The translations under genes and the position numbers were made by a program. The notes beneath the pieces were generated by a model, which made no database searches, was not told the DNA's origin, and saw only the letters and a list, made by a program, of their open reading frames with translations. Shown here piece by piece: positions 32,023-41,203 of a DNA stretch of 64,000 nt (positions are counted from its first letter, which is position 1; each line of letters begins with the position of its first letter). The DNA is from a virus, in the IMG/VR virus record IMGVR_UViG_3300042868_012782, positions 18,771 through 82,770 of that record; one strand, given 5' to 3'.

Positions 32023-32627
32023 TTCACATCATTACTCCATGCACTAGACCTAGTAACCTGCAGAAAATTTTTGAATCTATACCAGCTCCATGCCGATGGA
32101 TAGTTGTTTTAGATGCGTCAGTAAAAGGTGAAGAATCTGACTTGCAAATTGCTTCGTTTCTTGATGCAGCCATTTCTCCTTCCACATCTCAAGATTTTGG
32201 TAGGCCTGGCCTGTTAGTCAAGAGATCACAGCTAGGTGGAAGATGGGGGAGCTTGTGTCGTAACCAGGCACTAGACGAACTGGTTGCAGATGATGAAGAT
32301 TGGGTATACTTCCTTGATGACGACAATATAATTCATCCAGACTGGTACTGGGGAGTTCTTCCTCATCTGAATTCGGACGCAGTCATGGTAGGGTGGGGGC
32401 AGTTGAATAAGAATGAATCGATCCGCCTCATGCCTCCGCATAATGTGCTGATTCATCATATCGACACTGCGTCATTTATGGTGCGCTGGAAGGCACTTAA
32501 AAATTTTCGATGGAACACAGAGAGGCGTGACGCAGACGGGCTGTTGGCGATGGAAATCGACCAGCAGTATGGACATGAGACTATCGACCAGTATTTATGC
32601 TGGTACAACGCACTGGATCAAAAATGA
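32019..32627 (+). CDS. GT-A type glycosyltransferase (202 aa)
   Basis: The N-terminal strand MIHIITPCTRPSNLQKIF and the metal-binding site VYFLDDDNIIHPDWYW (DxD) identify a small GT-A enzyme. LGGRWGSLCRNQALDE precedes the DxD as in related phage members. At 202 residues it has only the catalytic core. It lies alone among small unknown genes, apart from the main sugar island, and so may act on a different acceptor. Confidence 0.72.
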   Translation: MIHIITPCTRPSNLQKIFESIPAPCRWIVVLDASVKGEESDLQIASFLDAAISPSTSQDFGRPGLLVKRSQLGGRWGSLCRNQALDELVADDEDWVYFLDDDNIIHPDWYWGVLPHLNSDAVMVGWGQLNKNESIRLMPPHNVLIHHIDTASFMVRWKALKNFRWNTERRDADGLLAMEIDQQYGHETIDQYLCWYNALDQK

Positions 32628-32836
32628 TGAACATTCCTAACGACGAGACGAACCCACACGTCGCTGTCATTTACGCATTCGCTGAGATTCACGAGAGACT
32701 TCCCGACGGAACGGCAAGCGGTAATCCAGTCGAACGCAAAAACTTGACGCTGCGTATGAGCGGAGCTGATCGCTGGACATGTGAAAGAAAGCTCTCAGAG
32801 GCCTTAGAGGAGTTAATGAAAGCATGCGCAAGGTAA
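32624..32836 (+). CDS. Hypothetical protein (70 aa)
   Basis: ATG 32624 overlaps the previous stop (ATGATG region). The product is an alpha/beta small protein with a final charged helix (CERKLSEALEELMKA). No motif is recognised. Its end overlaps the next gene by 13 bases. Confidence 0.5.
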   Translation: MMNIPNDETNPHVAVIYAFAEIHERLPDGTASGNPVERKNLTLRMSGADRWTCERKLSEALEELMKACAR

Positions 32837-33147
32837 ACTCGGAAACATCGCCACATATTCCAGAGGGCGAAAAAATTGTGCTGGAATGTTCCAGCTGCAA
32901 TAAGCCTTTGGTGGACGTCAGAACCACTAATCCGGAACAGCCCTTTGTGTGGAAGGTCCGCGCTAAGTGTTGTTATTGCGGCGACACTTCGTTTGAAAAA
33001 GAAGTGCATGGATTGCTTAGGTATTTTGGAGCGCAAGCAGCAAAAGAAGAGGATTCGTCAGATGTCGTTTTGTTGACGCGAATTGCCCATCTTGAGGCTG
33101 ACGGAGACAAAGTTGTTTTCCACACTGCTCCAGGAGACAAGTCGTGA
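32824..33147 (+). CDS. Zinc-finger-like hypothetical protein (107 aa)
   Basis: Two cysteine pairs (CSSC near residue 22 and CCYC near 49) are spaced as in zinc ribbons and followed by an acidic C-terminal half. The protein probably binds one zinc. It is followed by a GTGA-overlapping gene. Nothing more is recognised. Confidence 0.55.
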   Translation: MRKVNSETSPHIPEGEKIVLECSSCNKPLVDVRTTNPEQPFVWKVRAKCCYCGDTSFEKEVHGLLRYFGAQAAKEEDSSDVVLLTRIAHLEADGDKVVFHTAPGDKS

Positions 33148-33503
33148 ATATTGCTGAAGACGCTCAGAGATTTTTAGAAAAAAAAGATGCAGCACAACAA
33201 GATTCTGGATACGACGGCTCGGGATGCAGCGTCGGAGTTGAGTCTTCAGAATGTGTTGCTAAGTGTTCTGTGATCAAGACTGGAGTCGCCAAATACTTCA
33301 TTAGAGTGTGTCGCCGGGGCATTGACACGGGAACATTTTACAATCCTCAGGTTCATTCAAAAGCCGAACTTGTTCGGTATGATGCGCACACTGGAAAAAT
33401 GCGGTACCACTTCACTGAGGTGAGTCAGTCTGCTTTTGATAATTACGTAGGTTTCCTTAAGACAGGTAATGTCGCGCTTCTGCGCGTCGCACAAAGGAGT
33501 TAA
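33144..33503 (+). CDS. Hypothetical protein (119 aa)
   Basis: GTG 33144 overlaps the previous stop. The protein contains a helical N-terminus, four scattered cysteines and a beta-rich centre (AKYFIRVCRRGIDTGTFYNP). I do not recognise it. Confidence 0.5.
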   Translation: MNIAEDAQRFLEKKDAAQQDSGYDGSGCSVGVESSECVAKCSVIKTGVAKYFIRVCRRGIDTGTFYNPQVHSKAELVRYDAHTGKMRYHFTEVSQSAFDNYVGFLKTGNVALLRVAQRS

Positions 33504-33504
33504 C

Positions 33505-33813
33505 ATGCCAAGAAAGACGCAAGAGCCGCGCCCGCTGAGCAAGTCGGAAAATTATTATCTCGAAAGTCTTGCGGGAATCAAGTCTTTAGAGGAAATGTCA
33601 GAGGATCTTGGTCGTCCAATCTCAGAGATTGAGATCGCCTACAAGAAGGCAAAATCTAAGAGTCCAGGCAAGTTTGGTCGCCCCTCTGAAGGGGTCACCA
33701 TCATGACTGAGGCTGCATCAGTAGAAGGCGACGAGCACGGCAAGAATAATCGAGCAGCTAACAGCGAGTTCATGGCTAGGTATGCCAATTGCATATGGAG
33801 CGGACACAAGTGA
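33505..33813 (+). CDS. Small HTH-like protein (102 aa)
   Basis: AAAGGAG precedes ATG 33505. The segment ENYYLESLAGIKSLEEMSEDLG, then ISEIEIAYKKAKSK, reads like a helix-turn-helix of the type in which a protein scans a lineage of small regulators, followed by a basic-charged tail. DNA binding is plausible. No family can be named. Confidence 0.45.
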   Translation: MPRKTQEPRPLSKSENYYLESLAGIKSLEEMSEDLGRPISEIEIAYKKAKSKSPGKFGRPSEGVTIMTEAASVEGDEHGKNNRAANSEFMARYANCIWSGHK

Positions 33814-34229
33814 CAGCCGGAACCTTGCCCGAAGTCCTAGCCCAAGCCCCTTTTGATCATTCGTTTTTGCTTGCGGGCCTATCGGATGGGCTGTTTGTCG
33901 TCGCCGATGGCACGCCCGACGACTGGGTCAGACTCTCGTCACTGATAACGCCAGAGCGACACATGACGTCGCTTGAAGTTCGTTTTCGGTCTTCGTGCAT
34001 GAAGGCTGTTCCCGAACTTGCTAGGGGTTATTTTTTTCGCCCTGCTGTTGCGGCGTGTCTTTCGGGCAACTCAAAATCCTACAACCTTTTTGTTGTGGGG
34101 TATTGTGGTGAGGACGGAATTGTTCACACTAAGTCGGTCATAGTTCCTGAGATGGTTGTCGTCAATGAAGACACTAGGGAACAATCCGATAAAGAGTCCG
34201 TAGGTACTTCCTTGATAATCAACTGGTGA
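33810..34229 (+). CDS. Hypothetical protein (139 aa)
   Basis: The start is set at GTG 33810, overlapping the previous stop (GTGA) with GGAG 9 bases upstream; ATG 33795 is an alternative. The protein is soluble with an alpha/beta layout. A gap of 39 bases separates it from the recombination block. Function unknown. Confidence 0.5.
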   Translation: MTAGTLPEVLAQAPFDHSFLLAGLSDGLFVVADGTPDDWVRLSSLITPERHMTSLEVRFRSSCMKAVPELARGYFFRPAVAACLSGNSKSYNLFVVGYCGEDGIVHTKSVIVPEMVVVNEDTREQSDKESVGTSLIINW

Positions 34230-34268
34230 AGGTCATACAGTTAATCCTCGAAGACAAGGGGGACTGTC

Positions 34269-34724
34269 ATGGCCAAAAATTTGTCAGAAAGCAGCCGCTA
34301 TCAAAGCCGATACGGCGGAGGCTGGGTGGCACCCCAGCAAATACTTGCTGAAGTTATGTGTGAGCGCATCGCTGGCAAGGAAAAAACAAGTCTGCCTGCG
34401 AAGTTTTGGGACGTACCAAGATGGCAGAAGCATTTCCTCATGCAGCTACGCCTAGCACTCAAGCTCTTAGACAAATATCATCCCTCAGTCATATCTCGAG
34501 GAATTCGCTCTAATGATGGCAGAAGAGCATTTTCGTTCGGTGCCCCCTTTCTGAAGGATATCTTCGATAGGGAGCAATTGAAGTACGATACGGAAATAAC
34601 ATCTTTAAGTTCTTTGCCAGCTCCCGTAGTCTCTGACGAACCCGCGGTTGAGTCAGCTACGCGTCCATGTTTTGCACCGCGGCGCAACTTGAAATCTCGG
34701 CTGGAGGAACTTGATCGTGACTAA
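34269..34724 (+). CDS. Hypothetical protein upstream of recA (151 aa)
   Basis: The first 80 residues are helical and rather basic (WQKHFLMQLRLALKLLDKYH); the last 50 are polar and likely disordered. The stop overlaps the recA-like start by 8 bases, so the two are co-translated. Position suggests a role in recombination or replication, but the sequence has no known motif. Confidence 0.5.
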   Translation: MAKNLSESSRYQSRYGGGWVAPQQILAEVMCERIAGKEKTSLPAKFWDVPRWQKHFLMQLRLALKLLDKYHPSVISRGIRSNDGRRAFSFGAPFLKDIFDREQLKYDTEITSLSSLPAPVVSDEPAVESATRPCFAPRRNLKSRLEELDRD

Positions 34725-36813
34725 AGACAAAGACAAGGAAAAGCTCGACTTCACTAAGGAGGTCACGAAGCAGTTTGGCAATGGAGTAATACTTTCCGCT
34801 AGGGACATGATTGGTTTAGATGAAGAGAGGAAGCAAATTATTCCTTTGGGTCCGGCACTTAACGTGGCGCTGCACGGCGGCATTCCAGAAGGATCTTGGG
34901 TTACGTGTTCTGGCCAGCCGAAGACGGGGAAAGAGCAGCCAGTATCAGCAACTGTCTACACTCCGAGAGGAGCTAGGCAGATTGGAGATCTAAAGCCAGG
35001 CGACATCGTATGTCATCCCGAAGGCACATCTCGTGTTGTCGCAGTTTTCCCCCAAGGCAAAAAAGCTGTCTATAGAGTATATTTTGATAATGGCGATTGG
35101 GCTGAGTGTGGCATTGAACATTTGTGGGAAGTCAGGAACTCTCGCCTGTGCAAGGCACGCAGGAAAGATGTTGTTATGACTTTGGCCGACATCAAAAATT
35201 CTCTTTTTCATCAAGATAAAAGTCACAAGTGGGGAAGAAGACCACGTTGGTCAGTACGTTTGCCAAAGCCAGTCATCTTTCAATCCAAGCGAGTACCAAT
35301 CGACAGCTATGCTCTTGGTCTTTTATTGGGGAATGGCAGCATAACTAATCAGACCATGGCTTTTACGACAATGGACGCTGAACTTTGCTCAGTCATTTCC
35401 GAGAAAGGTAGATGTCATGTTAAGCCAAAACTACAGCGCTATCAGTATAATATAAATCGTAGCTCGCACTTAAAGTCTGTGCTACTCAAGCTTGGACTTC
35501 TTGGGCGGAAGTCTCACACAAAGCATGTCCCAGACATTTATAAATTTAACGATGTTTCAGTCAGGTTGGGCTTGCTTCAAGGCCTAATGGATACTGACGG
35601 TACTGCGGGCAAAAAAGGTGATTGTGAATTCAAAACAGCTTCAATGGCTCTGGCTAGTGACGTCAAGTTTTTAATTCAATCCCTGGGTGGACTATGTACG
35701 GTACGTCCAGTTAGATACGAGTACTCGGGCAAGATGCTGAGGATCTATCGTTGCGCTATTCGCATGCCTGATGCGTCGCTTCTTTTTCGACTTCGACGAA
35801 AGAAAATGCGCTGTCAAAATCGTTCGTCAAGAATTCTGAGGAGAAGAATTGTTGCTGTTGAATATGTAAGGGACGAACAATGCGTTTGCATTAAGGTTGA
35901 TAATCTTGACGGTTTATATTTGACCAATCAATTCATTGTCACCCACAACACTTCGACAGCACTAAGCTTTGCTGCTCAGTGTCAAAAGCCCGAGAATGGA
36001 GATCGCCATGTCTACTATCTCAATATTGAGGGCCGCCTTAAAGAAATGAATTTGAGAGGAACAGCAGGTCTCAATTTCGACAAGATGACTATTTTTAGAT
36101 CTACGCCAGACAAGATTTTGACGGCTAAAGACTACCTGACTCTCGCCATGAAGGTCATCACTAGTCATCCTGGCTCACTAATCATCATTGACTCAGTGAG
36201 CGCATTGTGCGACGAAAAAGAGATGGATGAAGGAATTGGCTATGAAAATAGAGGCGCTGGCAATAAGATTTTTGCTGGATTCTGTCGTCAGGCAGCAAAT
36301 CTTGTGCCCATTCGCAACTGCATTGTCTGGGCCATCATGCACTTGACTCAGTCACAGACTGGATATGGTGGGTATGTGGAAAAAGGGTCAAGAACTCTAC
36401 AGTATCAAGCAGACGTTCAGATGAGGGTTAAGTTTGATCGCCCTTGGAAGGTTGGTGCGGCAGGTGCCGAAAAACAAATTGGGCAGCAGGTCCACTGGTT
36501 GGTAGAGTCGTGCGCGCTTGGACCACCAGGCATGGAAGTCGACTCGTATATTCGATATGGAACGGGAATAGATCATGTGTTTGAGGCAATTAATCTTGGT
36601 GTTCAGCTTGGTCTGATAGGCAAGGCTGGTGCCTGGATGTCGCTAGATTTCATGGAGCGACACCTTGATTTGCTTAAGGCCGAAAAGTGGACAGACGAGA
36701 CAATCAAGCGGACCAAAACCCAAGGCGTTGAGAAACTGTATCGTTTACTTCATGAAAACCCAACGTGGGTATCTGTTTTGGAAAAAGAGATTGCTGTGAT
36801 GCTAAAGCCATGA
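34717..36813 (+). CDS. recA-like: RecA/UvsX-type recombinase with class 3 intein in the Walker A loop
   Basis: The protein pairs homologous DNA in an ATP-dependent way for repair and recombination-dependent replication. The precursor N-terminus ends in VTCSGQPKTGK, the intein follows, then TSTALSFAAQ, so splicing rebuilds a Walker A loop GQPKTGKTS. Walker B is SLIIIDSVSAL, and the downstream stretch IVWAIMHLTQSQTGYGG fits the RecA L2/loop region. The mature protein is about 360 residues. I choose GTG 34717, which is 9 bases after GGAGG, over TTG 34711. The next gene, a nuclease, overlaps by 4 bases. Confidence 0.88.
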   Translation: MTKDKDKEKLDFTKEVTKQFGNGVILSARDMIGLDEERKQIIPLGPALNVALHGGIPEGSWVTCSGQPKTGKEQPVSATVYTPRGARQIGDLKPGDIVCHPEGTSRVVAVFPQGKKAVYRVYFDNGDWAECGIEHLWEVRNSRLCKARRKDVVMTLADIKNSLFHQDKSHKWGRRPRWSVRLPKPVIFQSKRVPIDSYALGLLLGNGSITNQTMAFTTMDAELCSVISEKGRCHVKPKLQRYQYNINRSSHLKSVLLKLGLLGRKSHTKHVPDIYKFNDVSVRLGLLQGLMDTDGTAGKKGDCEFKTASMALASDVKFLIQSLGGLCTVRPVRYEYSGKMLRIYRCAIRMPDASLLFRLRRKKMRCQNRSSRILRRRIVAVEYVRDEQCVCIKVDNLDGLYLTNQFIVTHNTSTALSFAAQCQKPENGDRHVYYLNIEGRLKEMNLRGTAGLNFDKMTIFRSTPDKILTAKDYLTLAMKVITSHPGSLIIIDSVSALCDEKEMDEGIGYENRGAGNKIFAGFCRQAANLVPIRNCIVWAIMHLTQSQTGYGGYVEKGSRTLQYQADVQMRVKFDRPWKVGAAGAEKQIGQQVHWLVESCALGPPGMEVDSYIRYGTGIDHVFEAINLGVQLGLIGKAGAWMSLDFMERHLDLLKAEKWTDETIKRTKTQGVEKLYRLLHENPTWVSVLEKEIAVMLKP
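34933..35949 (+). other. Class 3 intein with LAGLIDADG endonuclease in RecA (339 aa)
   Basis: The intein starts EQPVSATVYTPRG without the usual N-terminal Cys or Ser and ends VTHN before the +1 Thr. It carries the Trp-Cys-Thr set diagnostic of class 3 inteins: Trp65 after the block B histidine (GIEHLW), Cys319 in block F (VCIKVDN) and Thr337 in the THN end. In that class the block F cysteine makes the first attack. Two endonuclease motifs are visible, LGLLLGNGSI and LLQGLMDTDGT, so it may be mobile. Numbers are intein residues. Confidence 0.85.
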
Positions 36814-37238
36814 GAGTAAAGGGGCTAGACGGTCGCACATACACATGGTCATTCGCAGGGCGTTCAGATGACGGACCAGGTGGGCCAGCACGATCTGGCT
36901 TACATGTTTCAGTCAGGGCTTTTCTGAGAACAATTTATCCGGTCGATCGAATTATGGAAGAGGTCGGATTGCCTGGGTCGAATGGGTTACGCCTTGATTT
37001 TTATCTTCCTCTTCGTCGATTGGCTATAGAAGCGCACGGACAGCAGCACTACCGTTACGTAATGCATTTCCATGGAACTATGATGGGGTTCCTAAGATCT
37101 AGGGAGCGCGATCAGAAAAAACGCGACTGGTGCTCTATCAACGGTATTGATTTGGTTGAGCTTCCATTTTCCGAGAAGCCAGACGACTGGCTGGTGCGCA
37201 TGAATTCTTGTGGCAAGGAGGGAGGCAGTGATGTCTGA
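36810..37238 (+). CDS. PD-(D/E)XK/Vsr-like endonuclease (142 aa)
   Basis: The stretch LRLDFYLPLRRLAIEAHGQQHY has the D...ExxG arrangement of DUF559/Vsr-like restriction-fold nucleases, and the following helix with RDQKKRDWCSINGIDLVELPF matches the family's core end. ATG 36810 overlaps the recA stop. Lying between recA and a small mediator-like gene, it probably acts in recombination, for example as a Holliday-junction or branch nuclease, though a homing-type origin cannot be excluded. Confidence 0.6.
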   Translation: MRVKGLDGRTYTWSFAGRSDDGPGGPARSGLHVSVRAFLRTIYPVDRIMEEVGLPGSNGLRLDFYLPLRRLAIEAHGQQHYRYVMHFHGTMMGFLRSRERDQKKRDWCSINGIDLVELPFSEKPDDWLVRMNSCGKEGGSDV

Positions 37239-37683
37239 TTCAAGTGCGGCAGTTGATCAAGCTCTTGAAGATTTTGAGAAATCGATCTTTCCTGCCGAAG
37301 GGGAAGGGGCGATGAAATATGTTGCATTATCAAACGAAGAACTACACATGATGTCTGCTGAGGAATGCGGAGAGGCCGCCGTTATGTTGACGTGTCTCGG
37401 TTTTCATATCAGTCGTCAAGGCAACAAGCTGCGGGCTAAAATCCGCTATTGCAATGAGATCATACTCAAAAGTGTTGCTGGTAAGACTAGTAACTATCGA
37501 TATCAGTCTCCCGAAGAACGGATGTCTTTGGCGACTCAAGAAGATGATGGTACGGCAGCAATGAAAAAACATGAGGTAACTCTCTCGTGTCGTCTTGAAA
37601 GGATTGACTACCTCGCATTGCGTTTGGAAAAGGTTGCGGATATGTTCTCGTCATTGGCGGCGACGAAAAGGAGACAGTCATGA
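37231..37683 (+). CDS. Hypothetical protein downstream of recA (150 aa)
   Basis: AAGGAGGGAGG precedes ATG 37231. The helical pattern ELHMMSAEECGEAAVMLTCL recurs in phage proteins encoded near recA/uvsX genes. A UvsY-like recombination mediator role is possible, but I cannot show homology. The C-terminal third is helical and basic. Confidence 0.5.
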   Translation: MSDSSAAVDQALEDFEKSIFPAEGEGAMKYVALSNEELHMMSAEECGEAAVMLTCLGFHISRQGNKLRAKIRYCNEIILKSVAGKTSNYRYQSPEERMSLATQEDDGTAAMKKHEVTLSCRLERIDYLALRLEKVADMFSSLAATKRRQS

Positions 37684-38096
37684 GTCAGGAAATTCTTGCC
37701 CAAATGGCAGCAGCTTTAGCAAAAGGCGATTGGGCACTGCTTGCTGATTGTGCTGGCAAAATGGCCCAGGCGAATGCGCCTGAGTCACAGAAGAAAGCAA
37801 CTAAGAAAACGGCGAAGAAGTTAGTTTTGCCCCCCTCTCCTCCACCAGAGACTACTTTTACCAATAGATTTGTAGATGATAGAACGCTTGAGAAAGCGCA
37901 TATCATTTCCGACAAAAAATTACTAAAAGGCATCAAGCCAACCACTCGTCGTCCGCCTTCGGACAACCGTCCTAGGGAAGTATTTTGTCCTAAATGCAAC
38001 AAGCCTCATATGGTTGCCGGATCACTTGTGGCATTGCGTCGAGAAACGGATTCTGGAATTGTATGCCCATCTTGCCTCAGGAGCAATCGACGATGA
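37680..38096 (+). CDS. Zinc-ribbon protein next to helicase (138 aa)
   Basis: The N-terminal 60 residues are helical and lysine-rich. The C-terminal 40 contain VFCPKCNKPHM and IVCPSCLRSNRR, two CPxC pairs about 30 residues apart that should bind one zinc. It overlaps the helicase start. It may help load helicase or primase, but this is inference from position alone. Confidence 0.55.
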   Translation: MSQEILAQMAAALAKGDWALLADCAGKMAQANAPESQKKATKKTAKKLVLPPSPPPETTFTNRFVDDRTLEKAHIISDKKLLKGIKPTTRRPPSDNRPREVFCPKCNKPHMVAGSLVALRRETDSGIVCPSCLRSNRR

Positions 38097-39544
38097 ATAG
38101 TGATCCAGCAGCTGAAAGGGCAGTGCTAGCGGCCCTTTATAGGGGTGGACATGATTCCTGGGTAGAAGTTTCAGACATTCTTTCCTCCGATTGTTTTTCG
38201 TGTGGAAACAACAGTATCTATTATCGAATCATGGAGAAAATGCTAGAGGATCCAGGGAGTAAAGCAGACGTCCCATCGTTCATGTCGACTGCTTCAGTGC
38301 TAGGGTTTCCGGATCTACTTAAGGATCAGGAAGAGCAGAAATATTTGCGCGCTCTCACGGTCACGGCCGTAGAATCAAGCAATCTTCGCAAGCAAGCAGC
38401 TCGATTAGTCAAGTTTCGTAAGGCTGCAGAGTTTGCTAGCGTGTTGAGGCGATCAGCCGACCGATTGGATGCTGTAACTGGAGACGAAACGCTAGGTGAG
38501 ATATTAGGTGTTGGCGAAGAGGCAGTATTTAATTTCGTGGGAAATCTAGGAAGCCAGAGTGACACACTCTCTCACATCGGCAAGGACTTAGACGAATATT
38601 TAGAATATCTCGCAGCCAATCCTTCAGACATGATGGGAGTAGGTTCTGGACTTCCGACCTATGATCAGGCGATAGGTGGGGGATTTCAGCGAGGCACTGT
38701 GAATGTGATTGGAGCGCGGCCAAAAACTGGCAAGACGCAGTTGGCAGACAACATAGCCCTTCATGCTGCTGGAAAATTGGGAGTTCCTGTTCTAAATTTA
38801 GACACGGAGATGTCAGCTAAGGAGCACTGGCATCGGATGATCGCCAATCTAGCAGACGTTACTGTTGACAGAATCAAGTCTGGCAAATTTGCCAGCGATC
38901 CATCGGAATCGCGCAGAGTGTACGACGCCAAGGAAAAAATTAAGGCGATGCCGTACCATTATTCCTCAATTGCTGGTCAAGCATTTGAAGAAACTGTCGG
39001 AGTCATGAGAAGGTGGCTGTATAGACACGTTGGCTTTGACGAGTCTGGACAATCCAAGCCATGCCTAATTATTTTTGACTACGTTAAACTTATGGATGAT
39101 CGCTCAATCACCAAGAACGTGAGCGAATTCCAGGCGTTGGGATTCCTCATGACCAATCTGCATAATTTTGCAGTAAAATATCAGGTTCCAGTTCTTGCTT
39201 TTGTTCAATTGAATCGCGATGGGATTAACGCAGAGGACACTAGCACCGCCTCTGGTTCTGATAGGATCATTTGGCTTTGTTCAAACTTCTCTATCTATAA
39301 GTGGAAATCTCAAGAAGAAATGGCTGAAGAAGGCGTAGGTGCAGACGGAGTTCGTTACAATTTGAAGTTAATACCTGTTGTTACTAGGCAGGGTAAGGGA
39401 ATTGAAAGTGGGGACTACATCAATGTCCAAGGACAATACGAATTTGGTCGACTTAGGGAGGGGCCAACCCGCAACGGGGTCCTCCGCACGCGCCCAGGGC
39501 GTTCAGGATTTGACGGATCAACAGCCCAGTCGCCCCAGTTTTGA
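38093..39544 (+). CDS. dnaB-like: DnaB-type replicative helicase
   Basis: The helicase unwinds DNA ahead of the fork as a hexamer driven by ATP. The N-terminal domain starts MNSDPAAERAVLAALYRGG, as in DnaB. The C-terminal RecA-like motor has a Walker A loop GARPKTGKTQLADN, LNLDTEMSAKEHWHRM as H1a, Walker B CLIIFDYVKLMDD and VLAFVQLNRDG before the final strands. The protein is 483 residues, near the usual size. ATG 38093 has CAGGAG upstream; the open frame reaches to 37994 but only through the neighbouring gene. No intein interrupts this ATP site, in contrast to RecA. Confidence 0.9.
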   Translation: MNSDPAAERAVLAALYRGGHDSWVEVSDILSSDCFSCGNNSIYYRIMEKMLEDPGSKADVPSFMSTASVLGFPDLLKDQEEQKYLRALTVTAVESSNLRKQAARLVKFRKAAEFASVLRRSADRLDAVTGDETLGEILGVGEEAVFNFVGNLGSQSDTLSHIGKDLDEYLEYLAANPSDMMGVGSGLPTYDQAIGGGFQRGTVNVIGARPKTGKTQLADNIALHAAGKLGVPVLNLDTEMSAKEHWHRMIANLADVTVDRIKSGKFASDPSESRRVYDAKEKIKAMPYHYSSIAGQAFEETVGVMRRWLYRHVGFDESGQSKPCLIIFDYVKLMDDRSITKNVSEFQALGFLMTNLHNFAVKYQVPVLAFVQLNRDGINAEDTSTASGSDRIIWLCSNFSIYKWKSQEEMAEEGVGADGVRYNLKLIPVVTRQGKGIESGDYINVQGQYEFGRLREGPTRNGVLRTRPGRSGFDGSTAQSPQF

Positions 39545-40565
39545 TGGTCTACGGGCAATTTCGGGCGTTGCAACTGAATATCTTGAGCAAGTACTATCAT
39601 CACTCGGTTTAGATTACGTTGTGGCAGAAAATGCAGTAGTCCTCCCGTGCCCCGTTCATGGAGGAGACAACCCGACCGGTTGTCGTGCCTATACCAACTC
39701 CGCATTTGGGTATTGGCAATGCCACACTCGTGGGTGCGAGCGCATTTTTCGCGACGACACATTTGGAATGGTGAGAGGCATAATTTCACGACAAAGATAC
39801 AATTGGAACGCAGAGGGTGACAGAAAAGCAACTCTTGGAGAGACAATTTCCTTCATCAGGCGATCGTTGGGAATTAAGGGGGAAGGCCCCAACATAGTTG
39901 TTGATCATTCGCGGCGTGAGTTTGTAAATCAGACTCGTCGTTTAGCAGTTGAGGACGGAGTAGAAGGTAAGTGGTGCCGCAAAACCATACGTAGCAGAAT
40001 GGATGTGCCATCAAGATTCTTTTTGGGTCGTGGATTTTCGTACGAAGTCTTAGATCGATTTGATGTTGGCGAAACTCAGACGGGGCCATTTGCTGGCCGA
40101 GCAGTGGTGCCAGTATATGACCACACTGGACGAATGGCCGTTGGCTTTTCAGCCAGAGCCACAACAACCAATCAGACGCCGAAGTGGCTTCACTCTCGAT
40201 TTTCAAGAGCCAGAATACTTTACAACATGCATTCTGCGTTCCAAGAGGCTCGTCGTACTGGAACGATCATCCTGGTTGAGGGGCCTGCTGATGTCTGGAG
40301 GCTGTGGGAGGCCGGTTATCACAATGCAGCAGCCCTACTGGGTATCTCACTCACAGATGCACAGCAGGTATTGCTGGAAGCGTCAGGAGCCAGCAAGGTT
40401 GTTGTGTTTCTTGACGACGACGAAGCAGGACGCTCGGCAGCCATGAAGATTGTCGGACAGCTATCCCGATGCTTTCGCGTTGTTATTGCACACGCCGGTC
40501 ACGGATTCGACCCCGCCGATCTAACGCCCGCACAACTCAAGGAAATTCTGGAGAGACTGAGATGA
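39423..40565 (+). CDS. TOPRIM-type DNA primase
   Basis: The protein makes RNA primers. LPCPVHGGDN, then CRAYTNSAFGYWQCHTRGC, forms a zinc-binding module of CHC2 type near residues 80-115. After a linker the TOPRIM core follows: IILVEGPADVWRLWEAG with the conserved Glu and VVVFLDDDEAGRSAAM with the DxD. The fold order matches a phage primase without a helicase part, used with the separate DnaB. It overlaps the helicase gene by 122 bases, unusually long, and starts at ATG 39423 with a GTGGGGA site. Confidence 0.85.
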   Translation: MSKDNTNLVDLGRGQPATGSSARAQGVQDLTDQQPSRPSFDGLRAISGVATEYLEQVLSSLGLDYVVAENAVVLPCPVHGGDNPTGCRAYTNSAFGYWQCHTRGCERIFRDDTFGMVRGIISRQRYNWNAEGDRKATLGETISFIRRSLGIKGEGPNIVVDHSRREFVNQTRRLAVEDGVEGKWCRKTIRSRMDVPSRFFLGRGFSYEVLDRFDVGETQTGPFAGRAVVPVYDHTGRMAVGFSARATTTNQTPKWLHSRFSRARILYNMHSAFQEARRTGTIILVEGPADVWRLWEAGYHNAAALLGISLTDAQQVLLEASGASKVVVFLDDDEAGRSAAMKIVGQLSRCFRVVIAHAGHGFDPADLTPAQLKEILERLR

Positions 40566-41203
40566 TCATGGTTGGTATTGCTGGCAGAAAAGGTTCTGGA
40601 AAAGACACTTTGGCGAGCGGCATGCTTACGTGGTGGTTGAAATCTTACGGATTATTGAGGGATGGGAACGTATACCATATGGCTGATGTTCTTAAAAAAA
40701 CATCTGTTGATTTGTTTGGTATATCAAGAACATCTGTTTATGGTAGCCAGCAACAGAAGGATCAACTTACTCAGTATGGGTGGGGCGACATGCCAACATA
40801 CGATATCATGACTGAGCCTCGTCCACCTAGAAACAAAAAAATGACATGCAGAGAATTCCTTCAGTATTTTGGCACCGAAATATGTAGAACAATGAGCCAC
40901 TCTATTCACATAGATGCTACCATGAGAAAAATACATTCCGACGAATCAGAATCTTCGGCGCTTGACTATTTAGTAGTTGTTGCAGATTTACGTTTTCCGA
41001 ACGAGTGTGACGCTATACGCAAATCTGGGGGCAAAATTATTCTTGTGACCCGCGGCGACAACGAGAAAACTGATGAGCACTCTTCAGAAAACTCCTTAGA
41101 TAATTATGAATTTGATGCAATTATTGATAACGCATCTATGAATAAGCACCAACAGCTTGATGCAGCCATTACCTATCTGCGGGAGGCATTCCAATTATCG
41201 TAA
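40562..41203 (+). CDS. Deoxynucleoside monophosphate kinase
   Basis: The enzyme adds a phosphate to dNMPs for DNA synthesis, like gene 1 of phage T4. The P-loop is MVGIAGRKGSGKDTLASGM at the N-terminus. Later parts are typical for T4-type dNMP kinases: KMTCREFLQYFGTEICR and VVADLRFPNECDAI. ATG 40562 overlaps the primase stop (ATGA). At 213 residues it is a complete small kinase. Confidence 0.85.
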   Translation: MIMVGIAGRKGSGKDTLASGMLTWWLKSYGLLRDGNVYHMADVLKKTSVDLFGISRTSVYGSQQQKDQLTQYGWGDMPTYDIMTEPRPPRNKKMTCREFLQYFGTEICRTMSHSIHIDATMRKIHSDESESSALDYLVVVADLRFPNECDAIRKSGGKIILVTRGDNEKTDEHSSENSLDNYEFDAIIDNASMNKHQQLDAAITYLREAFQLS

